A stretch of DNA of 49,787 nt from an uncultured Lachnospiraceae bacterium (GTDB lineage: Bacteria > Bacillota > Clostridia > Lachnospirales > Lachnospiraceae), in the NCBI GenBank assembly GCA_910577735.1, contig CAJTOO010000003.1, forward strand, positions 183,973 to 233,759, given 5' to 3'. How positions within the stretch are numbered: position 1 is the stretch's first letter; each line of letters starts with the position of its first letter. Of the stretch, positions 18,624-27,512 are shown in pieces. The position numbers and the translations under genes were made by a program. Under the pieces are notes generated by a model. It was not told where the DNA came from. It made no database searches and was given only the letters and a program-made list of their open reading frames with translations.

Positions 18624-19619
18624 TTACTTCTCATAATACATCCGATACCAGTCCACAAACTTAGACAACCCTTCCTCGATGGAAGTATCCGGTTTAAAAT
18701 CATAGTCCTGCATCAGTTCACTGACATCTGCATAGGTCTGATACACATCACCGGGCTGCATGGGCAGATATTCTTTTACCGCCGTCTTTCCAAGGCAGCG
18801 TTCCAGTGTCTCGATATAATCCATCAGTTTCACCGGCTTATTGTTGCCGATATTGTAAATCTTATAGCGGGCTCCCTTGCCGTTTACTGCCGGCGGGTTG
18901 CAGAGAATGTTCTCCACCCCTTCGACGATATCGTCTATATAAGTGAAATCCCTGTACATATCCCCATTGTTGTAAATCTGAATGGGCTCTCCTGCAAGAA
19001 TCTTATTGGTAAACTTAAAATATGCCATGTCCGGCCTTCCGTACGGACCATATACCGTAAAGAAACGCAGTCCCGTCACCGGAATGTGATACAGTTTGCT
19101 GTAGGCATGCGCCATCAGTTCGTTAGACTTCTTCGTGGCCGCATAGAGGCTCACCGGCTCATCCACCTTATCATCGGTGGAAAAAGGCACCTTCTCATTC
19201 CCCCCATAGACGGAGCTGGAAGAAGCATATACCAGATGCTCCACCGGAAAATACCGGCAGCCCTCCAGAATATGAAAAAATCCCATCATATTGGATTCCA
19301 TGTATGCTCTCGGATTATCAATGCTGTATCTGACTCCCGCCTGCGCGCCCAGATTGATCACAATCTGGGGCCGATGCTCCTGAAAGACACGGAACACATC
19401 CGCATTGTCCGCAAGATCGCCTTTCACAAAAGTGTACTTCTCATATGTTTCCAGAACCGACAGCCTGTCCTCTTTGAGTTTCACATCATAATAATCATTC
19501 ATATTATCAAAGCCGATCACTGAAGCCCCTTTCTCAAGAAGGCTTTTGGACAAGTGGAAACCGATAAAACCGGCGCCGCCCGTGACCAGATATGTCCTGG
19601 AAGTATTCAATCCGTTCAT
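18624..19619 (-). CDS. UDP-glucuronate 4-epimerase-like SDR
   Basis: 331 residues, extended short-chain dehydrogenase fold. GGAGFIG (residues 14-20) binds NAD, SSSSVYGG and YAATKK supply the Ser/Tyr/Lys catalytic residues, and NDYYDVKLKEDRL, GAQAGVRYSIDNP and RFFTVYGPYGRPDMA are characteristic of UDP-glucuronate 4-epimerases, which convert UDP-glucuronate to UDP-galacturonate. The neighbouring UDP-glucose dehydrogenase gene makes its substrate, which supports the call. AAAGGG lies 7 nt before the ATG. A tandem repeat derived from the dehydrogenase gene fills most of the 170-bp gap upstream. Confidence 0.88.
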   Translation of the reverse strand: MNGLNTSRTYLVTGGAGFIGFHLSKSLLEKGASVIGFDNMNDYYDVKLKEDRLSVLETYEKYTFVKGDLADNADVFRVFQEHRPQIVINLGAQAGVRYSIDNPRAYMESNMMGFFHILEGCRYFPVEHLVYASSSSVYGGNEKVPFSTDDKVDEPVSLYAATKKSNELMAHAYSKLYHIPVTGLRFFTVYGPYGRPDMAYFKFTNKILAGEPIQIYNNGDMYRDFTYIDDIVEGVENILCNPPAVNGKGARYKIYNIGNNKPVKLMDYIETLERCLGKTAVKEYLPMQPGDVYQTYADVSELMQDYDFKPDTSIEEGLSKFVDWYRMYYEK

Positions 19620-19656
19620 ATGATAACCCTTTCCTTTATCTTTCTATTGCTATAAT

Positions 19657-19831
19657 ACTCGATGCCTGCTTCCCATCATCGCCCTATACTGTAGTATTCG
19701 GTGCCTGCTTCCTTCATCGCCCTATACTGTAATATTCGATGCCTGCTTCCTTCATCGCCCTATACTGTAATATTCGATGCCTGCTTCCTTCATCGCCCTA
19801 TACTGTAATATTCGATGCCTGCTTCCTTCAT
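19657..19831 (-). repeat. Tandem ~38-bp duplication of the UDP-glucose dehydrogenase 3' end
   Basis: Five units, in register at 19661, 19700, 19738, 19776 and 19814 (spacing 39, 38, 38, 38). The right-most unit is the real 3' coding end of the dehydrogenase, encoding MKEAGIEYYSIGR and the stop. The three central copies are near-identical and the outermost one is degenerate with one inserted base. On the minus strand each stop TGA overlaps the ATG of the next unit, producing a chain of 13-codon reading frames with 4-nt ATGA overlaps. Confidence 0.9.
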
Positions 19832-21100
19832 CGCCTGTACCCCAAATACATTACGCCCGTCATAGACTAAAGGATTTTTCATCAATTCCTTAAATGTCTT
19901 CGGATCCACATTCCGTATTTCCTGCCATTCCGTGAATACAAAACAGATATTTGCTCCCGTAAGCGCTTCCTCTATGGTATCCACATAAGTGATACTGCCC
20001 TGTCCGTTTGCTCCCGCCGGATAGTGCTTCTTAAAGTTCTCCGCCGCCACCGGATCATAGGCCATGACCTGTGCACCGCCCTCTAATAAAAGTTTCACAT
20101 TGTCCAGGGACGGCGCCTCTCTTAAGTCATCCGTTCCCGGTTTGAACGCCAGCCCAAGCACCGCTGCTTTCAGCCCCTGGAATGTGATCATGCGCTGACA
20201 GGCCTTCGCATACAGCCTGGTCTTCTGGGCCGAGTTTACATCCACTGCTGCCTCAACAGTCTTCAGCTGATAGCCGTTTTGTTTGGCCAGATACTTAAGC
20301 GCCTTGGTGTCTTTAGGGAAACAGCTGCCCCCATATCCGATACCGGCCTTTAAAAAGTTTGCGCCGATCCGTGCATCATAACTCATACCCTCTGCCACCG
20401 CGTCAATGTCAGCTCCCACCAGCTCACAGAGGTTCGCAATATCATTCATATAGGAAATCTTCAATGCCAGGAAATCATTGCAGGCATACTTGATCATCTC
20501 CGCGGAACGCCTGTTGACAGATACGATGGGCAGTGCAAAGGGCTCATAGATTTTCTTTAAAAGCGCCTCCGCCTCTTTACTCTCCGTACCGATAATAATA
20601 CGGGCCGCATGAAGTGTGTCATGGACCGCAGACCCCTGGGCCAGAAATTCCGGATTGGAAGCTACCTCCACTTTCACATCCCGCTCCAAGAAATCATGGA
20701 TAAACTGTTCCACCTTGTCATTGGTTCCTACCGGCACCGTGGATTTCACCACCACCAGGCAGTCCCGCTCCACAGACTCCGCAATCTGTCTGGATACTGT
20801 GGCAATATAACTTAAGTTGGCGGAACCATCGGGCTGCTCCGGTGTACCCACTCCGATAAAAATGGCGTCCTTATCCCGGTAAGCCTCCCTGTAATCCGTG
20901 GTATAGTGGAGTCTGCCGGCAGCATGATTCTTCTGCATCAGTTCCTCCAGTCCCTCCTCGTAAATCGGAGACACCCCGGATTCCATCAGCTTAACCTTCG
21001 CCGCATCCACATCCACGCAGGTCACATCATGCCCTTTCTCTGCAAAGCACACCCCTGCCACAAGTCCCACATATCCTGTTCCTGCCACCGCTATTCTCAT
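19790..21100 (-). CDS. ugd: UDP-glucose 6-dehydrogenase
   Basis: 436 residues, normal family length. AGTGYVGLVAG (residues 6-16) is the NAD-binding loop. VASNPEFLAQGSA and GIGYGGSCFPKDTKAL carry the substrate-binding and catalytic Cys/Lys residues, the Cys near residue 260. It oxidises UDP-glucose to UDP-glucuronate in the cytosol, providing uronic acid for the polymer and substrate for the adjacent epimerase. AGGA lies 8 nt before the ATG, 19 bp after the GT8 stop. The last 13 codons are the founder copy of the tandem repeat that continues beyond the stop. Confidence 0.95.
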   Translation of the reverse strand: MRIAVAGTGYVGLVAGVCFAEKGHDVTCVDVDAAKVKLMESGVSPIYEEGLEELMQKNHAAGRLHYTTDYREAYRDKDAIFIGVGTPEQPDGSANLSYIATVSRQIAESVERDCLVVVKSTVPVGTNDKVEQFIHDFLERDVKVEVASNPEFLAQGSAVHDTLHAARIIIGTESKEAEALLKKIYEPFALPIVSVNRRSAEMIKYACNDFLALKISYMNDIANLCELVGADIDAVAEGMSYDARIGANFLKAGIGYGGSCFPKDTKALKYLAKQNGYQLKTVEAAVDVNSAQKTRLYAKACQRMITFQGLKAAVLGLAFKPGTDDLREAPSLDNVKLLLEGGAQVMAYDPVAAENFKKHYPAGANGQGSITYVDTIEEALTGANICFVFTEWQEIRNVDPKTFKELMKNPLVYDGRNVFGVQAMKEAGIEYYSIGR

Positions 21101-21119
21101 ACGCTCTGTCCTACTCCTC

Positions 21120-22061
21120 TCACAGTTTCTCTTTATGCAACAACTTCTTCATCTTGCGCACTGCCCTGTCAGCCAGTGTTGGCCCATGGTTGCTGCGCGC
21201 CTTCTTTTCATCAAACACTCCCTTTAAATCCGGCTGTCTGTTCACATAGTCCCACCAGATTGCCCCCAGGTTGGTGTCGTAACGGTTCCAGGGCTTGTCC
21301 CCCGCATAATGCAGAATCACCGGTCTTTCCACGGCTTCTTCATATTCCTGCTGTGTGCAGATTCCTTCTTCAACCAGTCTGTGGTAATCTCCGTCTTCCA
21401 TGTAGGCTAACCGGTTATATTTAGGCGGCAGATAAACCATTGCCCCCTGACAGGTAATATTCAAAATATCCTGATCCTGATAATATAACTTCTGCTTTGC
21501 AAGTTCGTTCCACTGCCTGTCCAGATCGCGCCTGCGAATCTCGTCCAGATTTAACAGCGTAATTCCCGCATTAATATAATTGCCCTTCTGCCCTTCCATC
21601 AGATGCCAGTAGGATCTGTCACTGTTCCATTCCCACTTGTCGGCCAGATTCACCGTTCCCCTGACTGCCGCCAGCACATACCCCGTCAAAGGCGTTTCCC
21701 AGAGCGGCAGAAGACTGTCCAACACCAGAACATCCACATCCATATACAGAATCTTATCCACTTCCGGCAACAGTTTATGCAGCGTAAGACGCAGATAAGT
21801 GGCGACGGAAATATCCCTCACCTCATAAGAATCTGCGTATGGATTATCGATACAATGCATAAACAGCAGGGACTTAGGGTCTCTTGCCGTCACAATCTGT
21901 CTGAGCCTCTCCTCAATATATCCTGCCGCACTTGTGCAAATACAATGTATCTCACAATGAACAGATGCCCTGGCACAATGCTCCGCCAAAGATGCTGCGG
22001 TGGCCTGTACCGGCCCGGTCAGGTTTTCATCAAAACAGAAGGCTGCCTTTATGGTTTCCAA
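21120..22061 (-). CDS. Glycosyltransferase family 8
   Basis: 313 residues. The metal-binding DVD lies at 108-110 in ILYMDVDVLVLDSL, and the C-terminal HYAGDKPW block is the usual GT8 closing motif. The family uses UDP-glucose or UDP-galactose with retention of configuration. The start codon is TTG, supported by GGAGG 7 nt upstream; no better ATG lies in frame. The tail is basic and may bind the membrane surface. A heptanucleotide array lies about 43 bp upstream of the start, in the 5' leader. Confidence 0.9.
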   Translation of the reverse strand: METIKAAFCFDENLTGPVQATAASLAEHCARASVHCEIHCICTSAAGYIEERLRQIVTARDPKSLLFMHCIDNPYADSYEVRDISVATYLRLTLHKLLPEVDKILYMDVDVLVLDSLLPLWETPLTGYVLAAVRGTVNLADKWEWNSDRSYWHLMEGQKGNYINAGITLLNLDEIRRRDLDRQWNELAKQKLYYQDQDILNITCQGAMVYLPPKYNRLAYMEDGDYHRLVEEGICTQQEYEEAVERPVILHYAGDKPWNRYDTNLGAIWWDYVNRQPDLKGVFDEKKARSNHGPTLADRAVRKMKKLLHKEKL

Positions 22062-22103
22062 ATAGTTTCCTCCATTTGGGGAATTTCTGCCTTTCCCTTT
22101 TCC

Positions 22104-22142
22104 CTATTACCTATTACCTATTACCTATTACCTATTACCTAT
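22104..22142. repeat. Heptanucleotide tandem array (CTATTAC)
   Basis: Five perfect CTATTAC units at 22104-22138 plus a partial sixth. On the minus strand it reads GTAATAG and lies between the GT4 stop and the TTG start of the GT8 gene, about 43 nt from that start. Such arrays change length by slippage. Confidence 0.9.
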
Positions 22143-22202
22143 CTTACATGGATAGCGTCAAAAAAGCAATATGAGTAACGACTGTACAGCCGGCAAACGC
22201 AC

Positions 22203-23309
22203 TCATGATAAAGAGCGTGAGAAGTAATTTAAGAATCTTTCCGCGCAGGCCACATTGGACAACTGTTCCCGATAGCGCACGCAGTTTTCAACATATCTTT
22301 CATTCTGCTCCACAATCTGTACCAGGGCATCCGCCCCCCAGCCATCTTGTACAATCCCCAGGTCTTCTCCTCTGATATAGGCCGCGTTGTAGGGAACTGG
22401 GGTCGTTACCACCGGCGTTCCCAGGGCAATGCTCTCCACTATTGACACCATATTGTTGTCCTTCCTGGTAGACACTAACAGTGCCCTGGACTGTGCCACA
22501 ATAGGCGTCAGCGCAGTGTGGGACATTTGCCCGTAAAAGAGGACCTGTTCCTTCAATTCGAGAGTTTGCACTAAACCTTTCAGCCGTGTTTCCTCCTCGC
22601 CCTGTCCAATGATGCAAAGTCGATACCCCGGATTTCCCTGCCTGACGAAATCGCCAAATACCTCTATGGTCCGCTCTATCTGCTTGCGGGCAATCAACTG
22701 GGATACCACCACGAACTGATCTGCCTTCTTCCTCACATCGGGAAGCGGGAATTTCTTAAGATCCACCCCATGATCAATCGTTATGTCCGCAACCTTTGGC
22801 ATAAATTGTCTGATGAAGGCCGCAGCCGCCTCTGAGCGGGGCACCACCTTCGCCCGTCTCATCAACAGACACGCCACCATCTGATACCACACTCTGGAAG
22901 GCATCTTGTGCAGCATATTGTTATGAGCCGCCAGTTCATGCCAGATCAGCGTCTTATCCGGCCACAGTCTGGCCGCCGTATAAGACCAGGTGGCAAACAC
23001 CTCACTACTGACAATCATGTCATATTCCTGATGTTCTTTTAGAAACTTACGCAAAGCAGGCATATAGGGGAAGCATCTGGGCTGGAACAACCTGTGCCAA
23101 ACCGTCTGAAACCAAAAGATGGGAAACGGATAAGTTTCTTCCTTCTTGGGACGATAGTCTTTCGCTGCAAGCAGCGTCACCTCGTGACCGGCTTCCAGAA
23201 AGCCCAGACACAGGGTATAAATCATGGTATCCTTGATGGAATCCACCTTCGGAATCCTGTTGCTTTCCGCTGTATATAAGATGGGATTGATGACCAGTAC
23301 TTTACTCAC
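22203..23309 (-). CDS. Glycosyltransferase family 4
   Basis: 368 residues with a two-Rossmann GT-B layout. The C-terminal half shows VVSQLIARKQIERTIEVF, the donor-side start of GT4 domains, and VSIVESIALGTPVVTTPVPYN, the glycine/glutamate donor-binding block. An N-terminal HELAAHNNML segment lies on the acceptor side. The start codon is GTG, with GGGAGG 5 nt upstream. It sits 36 bp after a second GT4 gene on the same strand. Donor and acceptor are not readable. Confidence 0.88.
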   Translation of the reverse strand: MSKVLVINPILYTAESNRIPKVDSIKDTMIYTLCLGFLEAGHEVTLLAAKDYRPKKEETYPFPIFWFQTVWHRLFQPRCFPYMPALRKFLKEHQEYDMIVSSEVFATWSYTAARLWPDKTLIWHELAAHNNMLHKMPSRVWYQMVACLLMRRAKVVPRSEAAAAFIRQFMPKVADITIDHGVDLKKFPLPDVRKKADQFVVVSQLIARKQIERTIEVFGDFVRQGNPGYRLCIIGQGEEETRLKGLVQTLELKEQVLFYGQMSHTALTPIVAQSRALLVSTRKDNNMVSIVESIALGTPVVTTPVPYNAAYIRGEDLGIVQDGWGADALVQIVEQNERYVENCVRYREQLSNVACAERFLNYFSRSLS

Positions 23310-23345
23310 GCAAACCTCCCTGCTTCCACTTTACAGAATCTCAAA

Positions 23346-24416
23346 TCAGTATCTGTCTTTTTCAGATTTTTCAGATAAGGTAAGGAATCTGTCCGCAATC
23401 CTGGAAACTGCCAGATTCTCCTTCACTTTCGCCGCCTCTGCACCCAGCTGTCTGGCAAACGCTGCATCCCCTGCCAGCCTGTCCATGGCCGCCGCCAGGG
23501 CCTGCGCATCCCCCACCGGTACCAGAAGCCCATTTATCCCATCCTTGATATACATCTTAGAACCGCCGATAGGACAGTCTGTGGCTATCACCGGCATCCC
23601 AAGAGCCATCGCTTCCAGCATGGAATTGGAAATGCCCTCATAGTCTGAGGAAAGCACATACATACCAGCCGAGCGTATCTTTTCCTGCACATGATCGCAG
23701 AATCCCTGAAAGAACACCCGGTCTGTGATTCCCAGATCCCCGGCAAGACTTTTCAATTCCTCTTCCAGCTCACCTTTTCCGTAAATCTCCAGCACATATG
23801 CCTTATGCTTCCTGGCAAAGACTGCAAACGCTTCCAGTAAAAGCTTATGATTCTTCTGGGCATTCAGTCTGCCCACCGCCACAATCCGCAGCTGTCTTTC
23901 TCCCTCATAAGGTACTGTCTCCTCCAGTTCCAATGGATTGGGAATGACCACCGCCTTACGCCTGATCGCAGCCGGAAAGCTTTTTGCCGCATCCGGCGTC
24001 TGACAGATCACCACATTCGCCATGCGGTAGCTGAGATTCCTGATTCTGGGATGTTCATATTGATGGGGATCATTACGCTCGGAAACCAGCACAAAGTGCC
24101 GCTGTCCCAGCGCAGCCACTGCTGAAAACACCGCTCCCATCACACTGAAAGACCAGATCTGGCACCCCTTGTTCTCCCGGTAGAACCGGCGCATTCTGCG
24201 GATTCTTCCAATCCTCTCGCCAATCCTGCCACCCGAAGGATGCCCCACACTGACTACCTCTATCCCGTCGCATAAAGGATAGGCTGTCTCACTTCCTGCA
24301 AAGAGAAGGATTGTCACCCTGATTCCCCGCCTGCAATATTCATTTGCCAGAAGCGCCACCACCCGTTCCGTGCCGCCGCCGGGCATATCCGGTATCACAA
24401 ATACAATCCTGTCCAT
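23346..24416 (-). CDS. Glycosyltransferase family 4 (GT-B fold)
   Basis: 356 residues. The N-terminal PDMPGGGTERVV is the glycine-rich loop of the acceptor domain. The C-terminal half has VGRLNAQKNHKLLLEAF, YEGISNSMLEAMALGMPVI with the conserved glutamates, and TDCPIGGSK. This matches GalNAc/glucose-transferring GT4 enzymes of capsule loci. CAGGAGG precedes the ATG at ideal spacing. It is the first gene of a minus-strand run to the dehydrogenase/epimerase genes and is divergent from the GT2 gene at 24576. Confidence 0.9.
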   Translation of the reverse strand: MDRIVFVIPDMPGGGTERVVALLANEYCRRGIRVTILLFAGSETAYPLCDGIEVVSVGHPSGGRIGERIGRIRRMRRFYRENKGCQIWSFSVMGAVFSAVAALGQRHFVLVSERNDPHQYEHPRIRNLSYRMANVVICQTPDAAKSFPAAIRRKAVVIPNPLELEETVPYEGERQLRIVAVGRLNAQKNHKLLLEAFAVFARKHKAYVLEIYGKGELEEELKSLAGDLGITDRVFFQGFCDHVQEKIRSAGMYVLSSDYEGISNSMLEAMALGMPVIATDCPIGGSKMYIKDGINGLLVPVGDAQALAAAMDRLAGDAAFARQLGAEAAKVKENLAVSRIADRFLTLSEKSEKDRY

Positions 24417-24505
24417 TATACCTCCTGATTCCGCTTGACGGATTACTCAAATCTGCCGGATAGCTGCCTGCTCTCCGGACATGTTCCAATCGCAAAGAAG
24501 TTGAC

Positions 24506-24534
24506 TTGCAAACCTTACATAGAAACGTTACAAT
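24506..24534 (+). promoter_or_regulatory. Sigma-A promoter of the 24576 GT2 gene
   Basis: TTGCAA (24506-24511), a 17-nt spacer and TACAAT (24529-24534), 41 bp upstream of the ATG at 24576. A TTGACT at 24501 overlaps but is spaced 22 nt from the -10. Confidence 0.7.
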
Positions 24535-24575
24535 ACTACATGAAAAAGTACTGTATCAACGTAAAGGAGCATCCC

Positions 24576-25592
24576 ATGTCATCCACACCGTTTTTGAGTA
24601 TCATCATCCCCGTATACAATGTGCAAGCATTTCTGCCCTGCTGTATCGACAGCGTCCTGGCACAGGAATGGACTGACTATGAACTGATTCTGGTGGACGA
24701 CGGTTCCACAGACAATTCCGCAGCCATCTGCGATACCTATGCCGGGAAACATGATTTCATCCATTGTCATCATCAGCCAAACGGCGGCCATACATCCGCC
24801 AGACAGCGCGGTCTTACCCAGGCCAAAGGGCAGTATGTCACCTTCGTGGACAGTGATGACTGGATTGACCGGTCCATGTATCAATTGATGTGTTCTGCCG
24901 CCCAAAAGACAGGGGCAGACATGGTCTGCTGTAATTATACCGCTGTCACGCCAGAGAAAGAGATTTCCTGCTGCTCTCCTTTTCAGAGCGGCCTGTATGA
25001 CAAAGCCCGGTTGGAAGAGCAGATTTATCCGAACATGATTTATTATGGCGATTTCTTTACCTATGGCATAGCGCCCAGCCTGTGCAACAAGCTTTTCAGG
25101 CGCAGCCTGGCGGAAAAGCACTTGTTTCAGGTCCCTCTGTCCCTTAAGATCGGGGAGGATGGCCTGGTCTCCTACATCTGCCTGTTAGAGTCCTCGTCTG
25201 TCTATTTTTTGGACGAAACCCTCTATTATTATAGAAGCATCTCGTCCTCTCTGACCCACTATATGGACAGCAAACGGCTGTCAGAAAACAGGATGCTCTT
25301 CGATTCTTTCCGCCAGATTATGGATTTCTCCCTCTATCCTTACATGGAGAAACAGCTGGACTATTACTTCGTATATCAATGTGTGTTGACTTTCGCCCCC
25401 GTCTTTCGGGACATGACGGCCTCTTTTAGAAGCGCCAGACAAATCTTTCTGGAAGAGTGCCGCTATCCTCCCGTCCGCAAGGCATTTCATGCTGTCAAAT
25501 TCCGCAGCATAAACGGCCTGCATAACAAAGGCTACGTTTTCTGTATCCGGCACGGTCTCTATGGCCTGTTCCGCTTTTTCCTGAAACACTAA
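24576..25592 (+). CDS. Glycosyltransferase family 2
   Basis: About 338 residues from the ATG at 24576, chosen because AAAGGAG lies 6 nt upstream and the GT-A domain begins at once with LSIIIPVYNVQ. An earlier in-frame start would lie upstream of the promoter. LVDDGSTDNS and FVDSDDW are the nucleotide and metal-binding motifs. The C-terminal part is soluble and rich in aromatic residues. It converges with the GT-C protein gene, sharing 4 bp at the two stops. It is a lone plus-strand gene in a minus-strand neighbourhood. Confidence 0.9.
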   Translation: MSSTPFLSIIIPVYNVQAFLPCCIDSVLAQEWTDYELILVDDGSTDNSAAICDTYAGKHDFIHCHHQPNGGHTSARQRGLTQAKGQYVTFVDSDDWIDRSMYQLMCSAAQKTGADMVCCNYTAVTPEKEISCCSPFQSGLYDKARLEEQIYPNMIYYGDFFTYGIAPSLCNKLFRRSLAEKHLFQVPLSLKIGEDGLVSYICLLESSSVYFLDETLYYYRSISSSLTHYMDSKRLSENRMLFDSFRQIMDFSLYPYMEKQLDYYFVYQCVLTFAPVFRDMTASFRSARQIFLEECRYPPVRKAFHAVKFRSINGLHNKGYVFCIRHGLYGLFRFFLKH

Positions 25593-27478
25593 AGTCCCGG
25601 TTCCCAGTCCCCGGTTCTATAGAACTGTTCACTTGCATGGTATCCCTTCAAGTCATCGTTTAAAGCAATGGTCCGTTTAAAAAGATCCGATCGGGCAAAC
25701 AGAATAAGCAGTGCCAGAAGAACCGCCGCGCCTCCCAGCAAAGGCGCGTTTTTTCTGGAAAAAAGTCTCCGGATATCCGCTTTCTTCTGCGCAGAAGATG
25801 CCTGTCTGGCCCACGTCCACCACCCACTGGCCCATCTCACATACTCTGCAAACCCCTTTGCTGCATAAGGAATCAATAGCACATAATAGGGTATCGCGTA
25901 GGAAGCAGAGGATTCCCACACCAGGTGGAACAGAAATCCCCCCAGAAATACCACATAGATAACCAGTTCATAAACTTTTGCCTTTTTGCCTGTCAATAAC
26001 AGATAGAACAGGGCTCCCAAGAGAATCAGCGTCTGTACCATATTGAGCCAGATGGAGAGATAGGTACATCCCTTTCCCGTAATCAGACTTTGGATCACAG
26101 GCGCCGGCTCTATCTCAGATTTACGCCCGGCCATGCGGTCCAGCGAGATGAAGGTGGGATCGTTCCACTGGTAAGCGGTCTTTCTGGCAAAGAAAACCAG
26201 CCCGTGATTCACCGGTTCTTCTGCCATCCATTGCAGCTGCAGCTTCAAGGCCTCCTTAGAGCGCTCATTGGCAAGTTCCGTGTCGTACTGACTCTGGGTA
26301 TAAACATTGCCGTTAAAGCCATTATAATTGCCGGGCCCCTTGGGCGCCTCCTGCAGTCCCATCACTACCCAGGATAGCATCACCTGTCCCTCCGGCATCT
26401 CATATCCGGACAGATGTTCCACATAACGGTTGACCGCCTGGTTGGCGCCAGCCACGCCAAGTCCCATCGCCGCCACAAACAGAAGCGACACCAGCCAGGT
26501 CTTTCCTGCTTCGTCATTCTCCTGCGTCTTATTCTCCTGCGTCTTATTCTCCTGCGTCTTATTCTCCTGCCCCGTAATGCGCCTGCTTCCCTTTGCTTTC
26601 TCTGTGCTTTTCAACAGGCTCTGCGCCGCGTCATATAGCAGGAAGCAGCCGATAGCCACCAGATAGATCAGGCAGTTCATCTTTAATACCGTAGCAATTC
26701 CCATCAGAAACGCCGCCGGCAGCATATAAAACCATCTGCGGGATTCCAGATAGCGGACCATACAATATACCGCCCCCAGAGAACAGGCCATGCCCGGCAT
26801 GATTCCATAAAGATACGTCACATAAAACATATAGGGCACCCACAGAATCAATGCCGCATGAGCCAGTACCACTGCCGCCTTATCCTCTTTCCAGAACCGG
26901 CCAAGAATCTGCACGATCAGATAATAAGACACCGTCAGCGCCAGCAGATTGACCACCTGCATTCCCACATAGTTCTCCGTCCCCAGAAATCCCATCAGTA
27001 GGTAATAGAAGAGCACGATGCCTGACTGGAAAGGATATCTGAACAGATACCCCTCCTCCCCGTCCACACTCTGCTCAAAGGCAGTAAAATCCCCTTCCCG
27101 CCACTGCGCGGCGACCCGGCACACCTTGGCCGGATCCGATCCCGGAATCAGCTGTGTGGATACTATCCAGATGAGTCCCAGAAGAAATCCTGCCGCAGCT
27201 ATGATGAGAAGTGCCGCTCTTAAGTTGATCCCTTTCTTCCTGTTCCTGAACATCCGGTAAAGAAACACCGAACATATGGTGAGGAAGACAAGAAGCAGCA
27301 GATGCACAAAGGGACTGTCCACAACGTTTAAGGTATGATCCTGTATGCCCCCGTCTTCTCCTGGGATCTGACCGATAAAGCTGGTGCTGAAAATACTGTG
27401 TAAAAACAACACAAACACCACCGCCGCCAGCATGATTCTGATTAAAATGTTAACAATCCTCTCAAAGGAGTCTCTCAT
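25589..27478 (-). CDS. GT-C-like polytopic membrane glycosyltransferase
   Basis: About 629 residues from MRDSFERI at 27478, preceded by AGAGG with 6-nt spacing; MANGKERK at 27505 is an alternative. The frame is open further upstream, but there it overlaps the end of the CotH gene and reads as non-coding. About 13 helices. The loop after the second helix has the acidic motif IPGSDPAKV expected in GT-C/PMT-like proteins, followed by YLFRYPFQSG. A hydrophilic loop contains three tandem KTQEN pentapeptides. It probably transfers a lipid-linked sugar outside the membrane. It is 34 bp downstream of the CotH gene. Confidence 0.75.
   Translation of the reverse strand: MRDSFERIVNILIRIMLAAVVFVLFLHSIFSTSFIGQIPGEDGGIQDHTLNVVDSPFVHLLLLVFLTICSVFLYRMFRNRKKGINLRAALLIIAAAGFLLGLIWIVSTQLIPGSDPAKVCRVAAQWREGDFTAFEQSVDGEEGYLFRYPFQSGIVLFYYLLMGFLGTENYVGMQVVNLLALTVSYYLIVQILGRFWKEDKAAVVLAHAALILWVPYMFYVTYLYGIMPGMACSLGAVYCMVRYLESRRWFYMLPAAFLMGIATVLKMNCLIYLVAIGCFLLYDAAQSLLKSTEKAKGSRRITGQENKTQENKTQENKTQENDEAGKTWLVSLLFVAAMGLGVAGANQAVNRYVEHLSGYEMPEGQVMLSWVVMGLQEAPKGPGNYNGFNGNVYTQSQYDTELANERSKEALKLQLQWMAEEPVNHGLVFFARKTAYQWNDPTFISLDRMAGRKSEIEPAPVIQSLITGKGCTYLSIWLNMVQTLILLGALFYLLLTGKKAKVYELVIYVVFLGGFLFHLVWESSASYAIPYYVLLIPYAAKGFAEYVRWASGWWTWARQASSAQKKADIRRLFSRKNAPLLGGAAVLLALLILFARSDLFKRTIALNDDLKGYHASEQFYRTGDWEPGL
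26521..26570. repeat. 15-bp in-frame tandem repeat (KTQEN) in the GT-C gene
   Basis: Three perfect 15-bp units at 26521-26535, 26536-26550 and 26551-26565 plus a partial one, encoding Lys-Thr-Gln-Glu-Asn in a cytoplasmic-looking loop. Copy changes would keep the frame. Confidence 0.9.
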
Positions 27479-27512
27479 ACTTTTCCTCTCTTTGCCGTTT
27501 GCCATAAGCCCT

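Noticed and set aside
19657..19831. CRISPR array
   Set aside because: Units are contiguous with no unique spacers, and the repeat is the end of a coding gene.
24501..24506. TTGACT as the -35 box of the 24576 gene
   Set aside because: Spacing to TACAAT is 22 nt; the overlapping TTGCAA gives 17 nt.
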